Below are positions 1 through 11,048 of a DNA stretch of 64,000 bases, piece by piece (within the stretch, counting starts at the first letter, position 1; each line of letters starts with the position of its first letter). The DNA lies in the NCBI RefSeq assembly GCF_921293095.1, contig NC_060251.1, positions 56,809,585 through 56,873,584 of the forward strand, in the 5' to 3' direction. The notes under the pieces are model-generated. The model was not told the DNA's origin. It searched no databases and saw nothing but the letters and a program-made list of their open reading frames with translations. A program made the position numbers and the translations under genes. The DNA comes from Ischnura elegans (Eukaryota; Arthropoda; Insecta; Odonata; Coenagrionidae).

Positions 1-70
1 ATTTCCCTTCATTAGCAATGCAAGATGAAATATGATTCACGCCATGCAATACAAATAAATGTTACTTTCC

Positions 71-156
71 AACGCCGAGACCAAAAGCTTCACAATAATA
101 ATTCCATGTTATGGAATGCTATTGGAATTATTGTTGTGAGCTTTTGGTATCGGCGT
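71..156. repeat. Hairpin with 34 bp arms
   Basis: Bases 71-106 are the near-perfect reverse complement of 123-156, with a 16 base loop. The arms share the core ccaaaagctt and end in aacgccga/tcggcgt. There is no coding potential. It resembles a short fold-back element or the end of a DNA transposon, and lies just upstream of the Myb-like remnant. Confidence 0.8.
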
Positions 157-168
157 GGTAGCGGTAAT

Positions 169-209
169 GATTACAACTACTCCACAATGGTGGCGGAGTA
201 GTTGTAATT
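169..209. repeat. Second small hairpin next to the first
   Basis: gattacaactactcc at 169-183 is inverted at 195-209 with one mismatch and an 11 base loop. It sits 13 bases after the first hairpin, so the two may be parts of one fold-back structure. Confidence 0.75.
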
Positions 210-300
210 GTTAAAGTAAGTAATTTTTTAATAAACGTAGCATCATAAATTGTGGCTGTATTGATGGATATTGATTTTTAGTTTGTCCAGTAATTTATTT

Positions 301-1412
301 TGTGTCGTAAACCTCAATGTTAGCGATAATTTCTCGCCATTATAGCGCACCGCCAAGCAATTGAGGAAGAGTTGGGATAACCTGAAGATGAGAAAGAGGA
401 AAGAGCTGGCTGATGAAAGGCAGGAGAGGATGAGGACTGGTGGCGGACCTATGCCGTCCACCAGCAGGGAAGATTTGCCACCAGAGATGGAAATTGCCAT
501 GTCGTCCATCTCCTACTCACCACCGAATGCTGGAGACTGCGATGCATTGCCGGTCCCCAGCGTTTCCACGGTGGGTAGGGTTGGGACCTCGGAGTGTTTG
601 CTTCCTCCCAACGTTTCTGAGATATCAGGCAAGTTGATTGAAAATAAGGATTATGTACCTATCATTAATGAAGGGAATTCCATAGTGTCACACTGAGATT
701 AACAACAATCAAAAAAGTATCACATATAACATCTGCCAGCCAAAAATTAGTAGTGGTGTACAGTATCATGATTTTCCATGAAAGAATAACACTTCTTTAA
801 AGAGAAATTTTACTGTATCGTACTAGCCTTTGTGTATTATGTTCTTATTTTCCTGCGACTTATGGAAGTTGTTATTGGATATCAAATATAATCAAGTTTA
901 AGTTGAGTTTCTTGATACCATTTCCAGGAATGTTAACTATCTCATGTTTTTCATTAATCAATGGTGTATTTTATGATGTTTCCTCAGATTGTGACGAAAG
1001 ACCGGTAGAGGAAGCATACACTCCGAGGATTCAAGGTGCAGGGACCTCTTCCAGTTCGAAAAGGGCACGATTTACCAGGGAAGCGGCCATTGAGAAGGAG
1101 ATGGAAGCTAGGCTGGAGCACATGGCATCTTATAATGAAAAGGAGGATGCCATCCAGCGGATCCGGAAGAGAGAAGCAGAGATTGCATGCGCAATCAAGG
1201 AACAGGAGCTAGCCAACGCCAAGGCTGCTGGAAAGACCATCCAGATGGAGGAGGAATTTAAGAGGCGTATCTTAAGTATACAGCTTCAAACGGAGGAGGC
1301 GAAGCGGAAGCGTGTGGTACTTGTTATGATATATTACTATGCTGAAGATGAAACAAGTTTAGTAACAGCCAAATACATGAGTAGAATCTTAAATGTGAAC
1401 GTGAGGCAATAA
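301..1412 (+). pseudogene. Myb/SANT-like protein remnant, probable Harbinger partner
   Basis: The reading through 304-628 matches the C-terminal helix of the Myb/SANT-like domain carried by Harbinger elements and related host proteins: VNLNVSD, then QLRKSWDNLK, then a basic run and the family-typical TGGGP. A probable GC-AG intron (donor AG/GCAAGT at 628/629, acceptor CAG ending at 987) joins in frame to an acidic linker and a Glu/Lys/Arg-rich coiled coil at about 1080-1315. The first helices of the domain are missing. A TAG lies at 343-345 within the domain, although the same bases could be a 3' splice site. In Harbinger elements this protein binds the transposase and helps bring it to DNA. 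It converges on the transposase gene at 5082-6614, which fits a two-gene Harbinger. The 3' end of the coding part is uncertain. Confidence 0.65.
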
Positions 1413-2504
1413 TCATTCCTATTGTGAGTTCATAATGCATCAGTGTTCATTCCAAAATTTTTAATACACCTCTTGATGAATAAAATTTCTGCAAATAGCT
1501 AACTTACAATAAGCATAGCATTCCTTTTAATTTCTAGGACATTCCATTGTTCTTTATCTTGTTGATTGATGATGTGCTTGGAATAGTGATAAATGAAACA
1601 TCTACAGCATGAAATAATATCTCTACCAGTGGCAGACTGCTTTTGGAGGGAATACCTCCAGTTCTTCATGAACACATTTCTGTTTCCACTCATTCCATTT
1701 GCCCGTTATTGAAGTTTTTTATTATCCCCCATTAAAAGATTAAATTCATTAAGGTATGAAGTACTTCCTTTAATTTGGTTTTATTTAAAATTTCACTGAA
1801 GTGTGTATTGACAGGAATTGACAATGAAGCTTAAGGTACTTTCTCATTGGTTCTTGAATAATGCATGTCATGGTCACACATCTTTTTTATTTTTTGATTT
1901 CTCTATTTTCTCTTAATAGCTTTTAATTATAGGACTGGCATGTCTTTATTTTTCAATAACTTTAAAATACTGGAAAATTAAAAAGTTATTTCTTACTGGA
2001 TTCATTACTTGGTTACTCATTATCCCTAATATGTGCGTTCTTTCACCTAGGTAAAGGTGTTGCCAGCGTATTTCTTGTTAAAATTCTCCATTATCTTGTT
2101 ATCTGTAAAGTTATTTGCTTATGATTCTAATCCAATGGCTATTCAGGAAAGTACATTCATTAAAATCAGCCAATTTTAGGGATAATGAAAACAAAATATA
2201 TGTATGTTAAGTTTGATGCATGTTTCAGTTTTCTGCAGAATTGGCATATTAGTTGTGGGAACTCAAACTTTCAAATGCATAGCCAACTTTTCATTGTATG
2301 AAGTCTTGCAGTTATGAAACCCAGCATGATAACATTTAATCCATGCAATGCTCCCTTAAATGAATGATTGTAAATAAAAGCATGTGAATGACCATTGTAT
2401 TTGCATATTGATATGAAGTTGTAATGCATGATTTGAGGGGCCAAATTACATCTGTATTGTTGTGTGGAGTTTGTATGCATCATATGCTTATATGCCAACT
2501 TCTT
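1413..2504. other. AT-rich interval, no gene seen
   Basis: Non-coding AT-rich sequence between two Myb-like remnants. It is probably interior of the Harbinger element. I see no repeats with other parts of the window. Confidence 0.5.
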
Positions 2505-2890
2505 TGTAAGCTTTCAGATACACCTCTATGAATTCCTCCTCTATCTTGGCGTTGGTGTGCTTCCTGTTCCTGCTTCTCTCTCCCGGACTGCTGGATGCGT
2601 CTGTGTCATTTAAGATGCCATTACTCCCGCCTGCTTCCATGCCTTCTCATGGACCATTTCCCCTGGTGATGGTGCCCTTTTTGTAACTGGAAAGAGATCC
2701 TCTGCACCTGCATGACTATTTTCCATCCTGCTTGACTCCTGCCTTTCATTAGCCATATCCCAACTCTTCCTCATGTAATTCTGCACATCCAACCAGCAAT
2801 TTTGCCTTCTTTGCATTTGATTTTGCATCGTCTTCTTGCTCTCAGAAATATGTTTTGTCTGTCAACCAACAACTTCGTCCTTCCTTTGTA
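2505..2890 (-). pseudogene. Second, decayed Myb/SANT-like remnant
   Basis: Read on the minus strand, this stretch contains ISESKKT, then MRKSWDMANERQE, then MAS, a stop, and NAKIEEEF. The order matches the better copy at 301-1412 (MRKSWDN, ADERQE, HMAS, NAKAAGKTIQMEEEF), so it is a paralogous remnant in the opposite orientation. It keeps the start of the Myb region (KKT followed by Gln/Arg-rich residues and a Trp) that the first copy lacks. Stops and deletions make it non-functional. It lies inside the interval between the first Myb remnant and the transposase, pointing away from the decayed transposase copy at 4208. Confidence 0.6.
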
Positions 2891-4207
2891 ATTATTTTGT
2901 ATTTATTTATTTATTTTTAAATTTTAAATAAAGTTTAATTCAATTGAACATGGATAATGTTATTTAGCTGCATTTCCCATTCCTTTAATTACTCTTTCTT
3001 TCAATCTGTTCAGGTAATTCGGTGACGTAGGTAAAAGCAATACGTAATGTAATAATTATATTTAATTTTATGCATTCCAATTCTCACCATGAGTGGTCAC
3101 CATTAAAGGTGTAGTTTTGTGGTTTAATACAAAGCAGTTTTTGGATCACTTTAACATGTTGCTGAAGGTAACACAAACTATTCATTGGAAAAACTTTCGT
3201 GTAGCAAATTGAGTGAGTAATATTTATGTTGACATGTCAGTCATTAATGCATCATGGTTTAATAGTGACTCTAGCATATAGTTGCTTTCATGTGAACGAT
3301 CTCTATTAATACCTCCCATGAATGAAAACAATTTAATGCTAATGAAATACTATGCTTACACAACTCCCCTAATAAGTAATTTCACTGCTGTGCAAGGTAT
3401 TGCTGCCTTTGTAGGAGGCTTTTTTTTAGATTTCATTTGATATTCTATGTAGTTTATCACATCTGTCATTAATATGAAGGTTGATTGAGTATAGCTCTTG
3501 ATTCAATTCTCCAATGTACTAGTGGTCCATTGCTGACATCAAGTTCCTGCTTTACATTTTTTATTACCTTCTCCTTGTTGTAAGATATGTTAGCAGCATA
3601 GAATATGGAAAGTGGGTAGATCTTGAATAACCCTCCCCTGTTGCTCTTCCCTATGATCAGTCCTACCATCATACAGTCATGTTTCATTATGGGGACTGAC
3701 TACCTCTTCAGGTTTTAATGAAAAGTAATTTTGCTAAGGTTTTCTTTAAATGATGCTAATTTCAATACAGAATTGTTTAATTTTATTAATTTCCTGAAAT
3801 TTAATTGTCAAAGCCCATTTTTTGTCATATTATCTGATTACCTATTCATCGTTCATGATTATTTTTCCATGACATTGTATTTCCTCACAAATATGAAATG
3901 GACAAATTGAAAGGGCATAACATGGTCCGATGGTCCATGGATGTGCCTGCTAGATAAATTTTAGTATGTATAATACATAAAACATTAAATTAATTTCCAC
4001 GCAGATAGAGGCCTGAAATTAGGGTTATAGCCATGAGAAGTAATTATAGCTCTTTTCATATGCTTCATTTTGCTATCCATATTCATGCATTGCAAGGAAC
4101 ATGCAAAACTTGTGGGAGCCTAGAGCAAAAAGGGAAATGAAGGAACTACATACATGGTTTTAAATCAGAATAACATAATTTATTTATTAAGATCCATTGC
4201 AATTGAA
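2891..4207. other. AT-rich interval, no gene seen
   Basis: Non-coding AT-rich sequence between two decayed Harbinger gene copies. No reading frame or repeat is supported. Confidence 0.5.
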
Positions 4208-4757
4208 CAATTCACTATGAAAGTACGTGATGGCAGACACGTGCATTTATGTTGGAAGAATACACAAAAGGGATTGGCAGAATCCCATTAATTCAGAAGT
4301 AGAATTCCTCAGCAACCGCGGTTTGCCTCATCCGGATATTTTCAAACCATAATTTGCCTCGAGATGAAGTTGCCAATTTCAGCATAAGATACTGCGCAAT
4401 GCAAGCAGTCCTGGAGTTGTGGATTGCACTGCAACCATGCTCCCTACTCGGCGAATTGTACAGAGATGTTTTACCCAATAATAGAAATAATGGATATGTT
4501 TACAAATGACAAGTTGAAGCTCATGATGCAAAATTTTCCAAAAAAGATGGCATGCATAGACCAATGAGACAAATGATATCCTTGGAGTCAGTAAGTATCC
4601 TCTATACCTTAGGTCTGCTTCCTGGGACAAGGTGCCATGCCACATGAAGTTATTTACTTCACACAAGATTTTTGGGGTCGTGAAGTTCTTCTCATTGTGT
4701 TTATGCAGAATCAAATCCTATGCCACGTTCTGAGGTTCAAGAACATTGACCTATTTA
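4208..4757 (+). pseudogene. Decayed HARBI1-like transposase copy without introns
   Basis: This plus-strand stretch is a degraded relative of the transposase gene at 5082-6614. Matches occur in order: exon 1 (CIYVGRIHKRDWQNPI and LSNRGLPHPDIFK) at about 4208-4380, the middle of exon 3 (SPGVVDCT, GELYR) at 4381-4475, exon 4 (GAAATAATGGATAT, CATGATGC, TATCCTCTAT) at 4485-4600, and exon 5 (GACAAGGTGC, GTGAAGTTATTTACT, ATGCAGAATCA) at 4625-4735. Exon 2 is absent. The introns that separate exons 3/4 and 4/5 in the neighbouring gene are also absent, although small deletions mark those joints. This suggests copying from a spliced transcript or descent from an intron-free relative. I see no poly(A) tail. 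Several stops and frameshifts make it dead. Confidence 0.75.
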
Positions 4758-5081
4758 AAAGAAAAATGACATTGTATGATTTCGTTAGAACATGCATAGG
4801 TACCTTACAATTTCAGGGCTACATATAATGAGTAATCTAAGTCAATAGTACATTGTTGTTAGATCTGAAGATTAACATGGTGAATTCTCAATGGAGTACG
4901 CTGAATATAATCTTAAATCAAATCGAATCATATTTTATCAGTGAGCTTTCAAAATAAATGAAATTATGGAAGTTAAAATTGAAATCTTTCCAGCCATTGT
5001 CATACATATCTCAATTTCTGCATATCATTTCCTTCTTTGATATCACATAAAGTAAGCCAAATGGAGTTGAAATGGTAATTT

Positions 5082-6614
5082 TCATATCATATTAATTTTC
5101 CCAAAAATAATTACCTCTTCACCAAAATGCCTCTCTATGATTGCCGCCCGGATGGCATTTGGGCGACCGTGAACAGGTTGGAGTCTTTGTACAGGGACTT
5201 CCAACCTGGGCATAGCTGGCATACGATCAGGCATAGGATCATGATTCTGCATAGCCACATTGCGAAGAACTGCACAAGCCAAAATGACCTTCTGTGCAGT
5301 AAATAACTTCACGCGGAGCTTCATACTGATGCATGGAAATCTACGTTTCCACACCCAAAATGTACGCTCCACTGTGCACCTTGTCCTAATGTGGGAGATG
5401 TTGTACCTGAAAGGTTAGTTTTCATAAATCACCATACTTAAGGCATTGAGGTGCTATAACTTTTGTCAAAATTACAACGTGAATCACAAATTCTCTCTCT
5501 ATTTACCTCCTCTCAGAAGCAGACACTGGTCTTAAAACTGGTGTGAAAAGATATGGCAATAGAGGATACCCACTATCTCCTAGCAGGATGCCCTTCACCT
5601 CATTGGTCTCAAATTTCAGCTTAAGGCGACTATTGTGGAAAATTCTAGCATCATGAGCTGAACCTTGCCATCTGCAAACTATATCCATTATTTCCATACT
5701 TGGACCGGCAACGACCTAAATTAAAATGAAATTATAAGATTCCACTTTAGCACTTGTTGACATAAAAACAATGAAATTGCATTCTAAATAGTAGTGCAGA
5801 AGAAACTTGAATAAATAGTAGTGTAACATCGAGAAATCTAACAACTTGGTGCAACATGATGACGATAAATTGGTAAATAAAATATACATACCTGCACATT
5901 TAGGGAAAACCACCCCTTCCGGTTTCTGTACAACTCGCCAAACTCCCCCCCCGGACTCACAATCGGAACATGGGTGCAGTCGATACAACCCACCACTCCA
6001 GGAAATTGACCTTTTTCGTAAAAAGATCTCTTGCATCGAGCAGTATCTTCATCTGAACTTGGAAACTTCATGTGCCGAGGTAATACTGCCACCAGGTCAT
6101 TACTGATGCTCTGTAATGATTACCAAATATTTGTCATGAAACGCCTTATAACTCTCCCCCCACAAATGGAAATTTTACGCTCATACAAGTACCAAACTAA
6201 GGAGAAAGCATACCTTAATAATTTTGCACACCGTCCCCTGAGTAACCCCGGCCAGATCGCCGCAAACTAACTACAAAAGGGATTTGAATATGTATTACAT
6301 GATCAACGCGACAAAAAAACATTTATAAATATTACGTAAAAGATACCACATACCTGGAATGACCCGGTGGCGTAAAACCTCAAGGCAATTAGCAGCTTCA
6401 AAATATCCGGAATCGGCAAACCACGGTTGCTTAAACGCTCACTCCTCACATAAGGTAATAAAACGTCTGAGACCGTTCTCTTCGAGAAGCGATACCTCTG
6501 GAGGAATTCCGCTTCTGAATAAAACTCAATGGGATTCTGCCTATCCCTTAGGTGCATTCTTCCAACATAAATATACGGCTCTTCCATCACGTACCTTGCA
6601 AATGCTGCGTCCAT
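5082..6614 (-). CDS. PIF/Harbinger (HARBI1-like) transposase, five exons
   Basis: A DDE-type nuclease of the Harbinger transposase family, which cuts and pastes Harbinger elements at TTA/TWA sites. I infer exons at 6614-6354, 6270-6214, 6110-5892, 5715-5507 and 5406-5082. All introns have GT-AG ends. Phases are 0, 0, 0 and 2, and the joined frame is open for 356 residues, close to the usual family length of about 350. The catalytic residues are visible: Asp150 in GCIDCTHV, Asp226 in LLGDSGYP and Glu262 in VERTFWVWKRRF. An N-terminal helix-turn-helix-like region (FSKRTVSDVL, GVTQGTVCKII) comes first. The ATG at 6614 fits the intron-free relative at 4208. The C-terminal residues after HFGEE may instead be a splice donor (GAG/GTAATT). 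It may still be functional, or be a recently active or domesticated copy. The Myb-like partner remnant lies convergently at 301-1412. Confidence 0.85.
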
Positions 6615-7031
6615 GTTGATGCAATGTTTGTTTACTTCATTGCTATTACGGACTTCACTTTTTCGTTCTTTTTATACGTTTCCTTATAACAGGCATATAT
6701 GATGAAATAAATAAACATCAACCGGTTAAAGAAGCGACATTTTAACTACATTATGATCGCATATTGCCACATGTGTCTAAAAAAAAATGCCAAAATCCGG
6801 AGGTGATCAACGCATTCCGCCATGTTAGGCCTTGAAACCGTTCCTACAATTTAGTAGCATGGTCTGAGCCATGCTCAAAATAGTAGGGAGACAATCGGTA
6901 TGCTTGTAGATAGAGCTGGTCCTACAAACGAAGAGGTACGTTTAAAAAACGCTTAGAGGTTGACTTCCCCCTAGTAACGCGTCATACGGGAAGAGTCGTT
7001 CCTCTAGGAACGTCTTAAAATACGGCCCTAA
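6615..7031 (-). mobile_element. Likely Harbinger 5' terminus upstream of the transposase
   Basis: Reading away from the gene, the sequence ends at 7028 in GGGCCGTATTTTAAGACG (minus strand), followed by TAA at 7029-7031. That fits a Harbinger inverted terminus plus a 3 bp TTA/TAA target duplication. Just inside is a short palindrome, gtcgttcct/aggaacgtc, at about 6996-7014. I could not find the matching terminus to the left, so it may lie before base 1 or be lost. The interval should hold the promoter and a short leader with a two-codon upstream ORF near 6640. Confidence 0.5.
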
Positions 7032-8639
7032 GATTAATAATCAGACTGCCAAGGGGGACTGTGAGGCTATAACTTAAATAAAGGAGATAGTATATAAATC
7101 TTCTTATTGGAAAAATACATGCTTTTTCCATCTTTAAAGTAGATGATGGCAACGGTATCGGAATTCCTAACGGATCTCTAATATTGACCAAACCACCATT
7201 TGTCGTATAAAGTTGATCTAAAATACTTATAAAGATGACAGACTTTTACCTCTAAATTGTTACCGCGGTTACTTTTACGCTCCTAACACAGTCATTACTT
7301 CTCCTTAGCGAAATAAAACTAGAGCGATGACGCTAGAAGCTCATTTTTTCACGTATTTTGATATTCTAACACAGTATTATAACATGATTCAGTTTATTCT
7401 CTGCCTATTAATTAGATTTAACATACAGAGTAACATAGAGAGCGCTCTTAGGCGAATCTTACGAGTATTATCACTTGTTCCTAACTAAAATTCAGGAAAC
7501 ATTAATACCGTGTTCGTCCGTATTCAACGCAATGAACGTGTGTTTTTTACTGTTTTTATGCATTTAAAGCATTGGCCCCGTCTAATTATACACTGCTTTA
7601 TATATCCCTCTTCTTCTTAGTTTATAGCGTATTACTTACTGCCTCATTATAACTTATTGGTTACATGTAGAAAAATTTATATCTCGTATATTTCTTTCGT
7701 TGTTTGTTCTTTTTAGCATGTAATTTAATGATATTCCTAAAACTTCTTCCTCATTGGTTCTGCTCTCTGTGATTTGTGACTGGAACATAGTATGTGAATT
7801 TTTTTGTTTTCTGTCTTTTTTTGAACTTTGTATAACGACACTCATTTGTTATATTTTCCTGTTAGTTTATCGCTCACAACGAGTAAGTGAGTTGATTTTA
7901 TGATTTTAGGTGAGTTGATTTCATGATTTTATCTACTGTATGATTTTCTACTAGTAAATTGTTTTTGGTTTTAAGAGGACATGAGTCCTAGAGCAATAAA
8001 TATATTTCTAAATTCTTAAATTCTTCTATGTATTTTTACGATAAAATGCTATGTTGTATGAATACGAAGAAAAATAAATTCGCCTGTAATGAATATAAAA
8101 TTGTATGCGCGTAGCTAATGTGATACTGTAACATTACCCAGCAGTTTACAAGACAATTTCCGAAATTGAAACATTGCCTAATACGGAATTTTACAGATTT
8201 TTACAGACTTCTGCTTTTTTTTTTAAATATAATAATTACATGAGCCATTGTTTGCACGTACTAGAAGATCCCAGTTTTACAATGCACACTATACTCGTAG
8301 ATCAGCGTACTCTAAGGAAGTGAGCAGTTTAAAGACTTTTTTAAGTAAATTTCTTATATTTATTTTTCAGATACTCTTTGCGATTTATATAGGACTATCC
8401 TTACGACGCGTTACATCCATCCCAGTTTTACTCTACGCATCCTTAACTACGCGAGTGACCTTAAATGCAGATTGCCTTCGTCTTTAATTACCCCCACTAA
8501 AGCAATGTTCTAGGTACAAAAAAATTACCTCATCTCTGAGGCCTACTTGATTTCTTTGGGGAAAAATAATTACCACGGCGATTAATTAGTTGGTTTGTCC
8601 CTTCCTGGGTATAAATTTTATAAATACCCAATGTCATAT
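7032..8639. other. AT-rich interval, no gene seen
   Basis: I see no coding frame, RNA gene or clear repeat here. Confidence 0.55.
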
Positions 8640-9410
8640 TCAAGGACATCTATTCGGTAAGTTGGGAGCTCTCAATTAGTTCGGCGATTACGTTACACAC
8701 GCCCTCGGACGAATCGGTTATCTCACGCCCAAATTTGATTAGCTTTCTTATGGCATTCCGTCTGAAATGTACAAAATTATCCCACTAGGATGATAAAGAG
8801 TTGAGCGAGGCCACATATTGAGTTTCGTTTGCGGATATTTAATCGCATCAAAGGGTAGCTTAGCTGAAGGACGGACGAAACGCTAAAGCCGCCGAGCGAG
8901 CTTTATATTTGCCATCGTAATCGCCCGCGAAAAAAAAACTCCTCGGGCGATTTGCATATTAAATCCCTCACGTGTGGACTTCAACGAAGGATAGGGTTCC
9001 GGATTTCCTTGCGAGCAAACACGAACACACTGCATACAACTTGCCCGAGGGGAAAATTGAATCTCGGGGCAGTTACCCAGGTCCGTGCGAATATGGAGCG
9101 AGGAGAGACTGTCATTATTCCTGGCGCAATCATGCATTGGGCTCAGTTAAGTGCCGCCTGAAAGTATATGTTACACCGATGTGAGGATAATTACCCTCTG
9201 GACGGGCATTAGATTGACGGTCCACAACCCGAGTGAAGGAGGAAGCTGTGTCTCCGCTGCCTTTGCTGTTCCAATACGGGATCAGCTATATAGGACCGCT
9301 TCCTGGCGCTTTCAATATGACCATGTTATAGAGAAACTTGCGTTGGTCGGTATGCGTAATGGATGGCGCTTAGATGATAGAGAAATAGTTGTTTATTATA
9401 ATTAGTTTTA
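8640..9410. other. CpG-containing non-repeat block, possible regulatory DNA
   Basis: This stretch is less AT-rich than its surroundings, has many CpG dinucleotides and does not match the repeats in the window. Short overlapping open frames near 8950-9400 look like chance consequences of composition. An octamer-like ATTTGCAT occurs near 8950. It may be a conserved regulatory block or a short exon, but nothing proves either. Confidence 0.3.
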
Positions 9411-9925
9411 AAGTATTCCACCGATCAAGTTAGATTTCCATAGAGTATTCAATAAGTATTGTGGCAGCCTCCCATTCCTTCATGGACTTCCCTCTGCAAT
9501 TCAAAACGAGGCACACTCCCTTTCATTCTGACTAAAAAGTTCCTATTCTCTTCCACCCTCTCCCTCGTTTACATAACATTCTACCCTCGAACACCATTTT
9601 TAACATCCCCTTCCCGCTAAGAACTCCCTCCAACCATACTTTCCCTCTCCTCACCCACCATGTTAAGCACTTCGTCGTTCCTCCTCCTCTCCATCCACTT
9701 CATCTTCTCCATACTTCTCCAGACCCACTTCACAAACACCTCCAGTCCTCTCCCGTCCTACTTCCGAAATGTTCACGTTTCCGCGCCGTAAAGCGCTACA
9801 CTCCAGATCAGACTCTTCGCTAATCTTTTCTTTAAACTCTTATGTTACGATCCTCTCATAAGCTCCATCCTGTTCACGAACGCCTCCTTTGATAGCAAAA
9901 TTCTCTTCCTGACGTTCTTACTGCT
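9411..9925 (-). mobile_element. LINE 3' fragment (family A)
   Basis: The minus strand carries the C-terminal region and 3' tail of a non-LTR retrotransposon. It matches the better copy at 45839-46735, including the stretch for KRLVKSLI..GAETW and the tail with GGTAGAATAC near 9411. Frameshifts disrupt it. Only the last third of the reverse transcriptase ORF and the 3' UTR are present, as expected from 5'-truncated insertion. Confidence 0.75.
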
Positions 9926-10789
9926 TTATTTATTATAATTATATTTATAAATATTATGGTTTTGCTTGTTTATTATCGGTTGATTAGTTACTTACCTGAA
10001 AACAAGGTCTAAATAGCCTTGGGTGGACATATCCGCTTACTTATTCCATTGGATTAAAATATGTAAGATTATTGTTCGTGCTATGGGGAGATCGATGCAT
10101 ATTGAACAGCGATATATTTTGAGGAAGTTACAATATATTTCGAGAACTTTACGGCTATTGAAAGCCCAGTCGAAAGCTTTTGTTCTTGAAAATCAATAAA
10201 TAATTCAAGATGGCTTATTTGTTCGGATTGTCGAATGATCCCGCTGGAAACCATGAGTTTCTTCAAATTTTATGGTATTGACTGTTAATATTTATTTGAA
10301 AAAAATCTTAGCAGTCAATTATATAGCCTACATCATTTATATTTTTAGTCTTTTATTAAGAGATTGGACTTAGATTGAGAGTATTAACATATTTTAACTA
10401 TATTGACACATAGAAGTGTTTTAATACTGAATGGTGGGCTGTTTATGAAAAGCGTGTTAATTGACAAGTGTGATAAATGTGCCTATGAAGGAAAATTTTC
10501 GTGCGTAGTATATTTATTTTCATCGAGTTCTAATGTATGGAAATGCAAGGTAATGAAAAAACATCAAAATAACGGTTCACGTATGAATGAATTTGCAAGA
10601 TATCTTGGGGAAAGTTGTAGTTCAGTATGAGAAATAATATCTGACGTTGAACCGCTATAATCAGAAGTTACAACCTGCAATTGATGCCAATAGCGCATGG
10701 GCTGGAAGCCATTTTCTTCGTTTTATTCCAAGTATTTTGCTGAATTGAACTAGTATTTGTCAGCTCTTACGAGATTGCTCATCCTTGAC
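9926..10789. other. AT-rich interval, no gene seen
   Basis: A 75-codon open frame at 10403-10630 has no recognisable domain and is not called as a gene. Nothing else stands out. Confidence 0.5.
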
Positions 10790-11048
10790 CAGCGGTGTTC
10801 GGGGGGCGGGGTCCAAGTTCAAGGTCAAGGAAAATTTTTGAAATTTTAAAACAGGGTACCAAGTAGAGGGTTTTAAACAAATTTTAACACTTTTCATAAT
10901 CGAGAAAACTTCATCTCTCAAAGAAATCTTTTGTAAATCTATGATTTATTCAAAATTTGGTTTTCTTTTTTGATGAAAAGTAAGTGTGCTTTTACATTTC
11001 GGGGGGTCCGGAACCCCCGGACCTCCCCCCTCCCTCCCTACGCCATTG
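10790..11048. mobile_element. hAT-type nonautonomous element (family B)
   Basis: The element begins CAGCGGTGTTCGGGG and ends in the inverted form of CAATGGCGTAGGGAGG. It is flanked by TCCTTGAC (10782-10789) and TCCTTCAC (11049-11056), an 8 bp duplication with one mismatch, which is typical of hAT elements. It has no ORF. A related copy in reverse orientation lies at 36672-36884. Confidence 0.75.

Noticed and set aside
8883..9405. Overlapping open frames on both strands
   Set aside because: No domain, overlapping on opposite strands, in a CpG-richer block where chance frames are expected.
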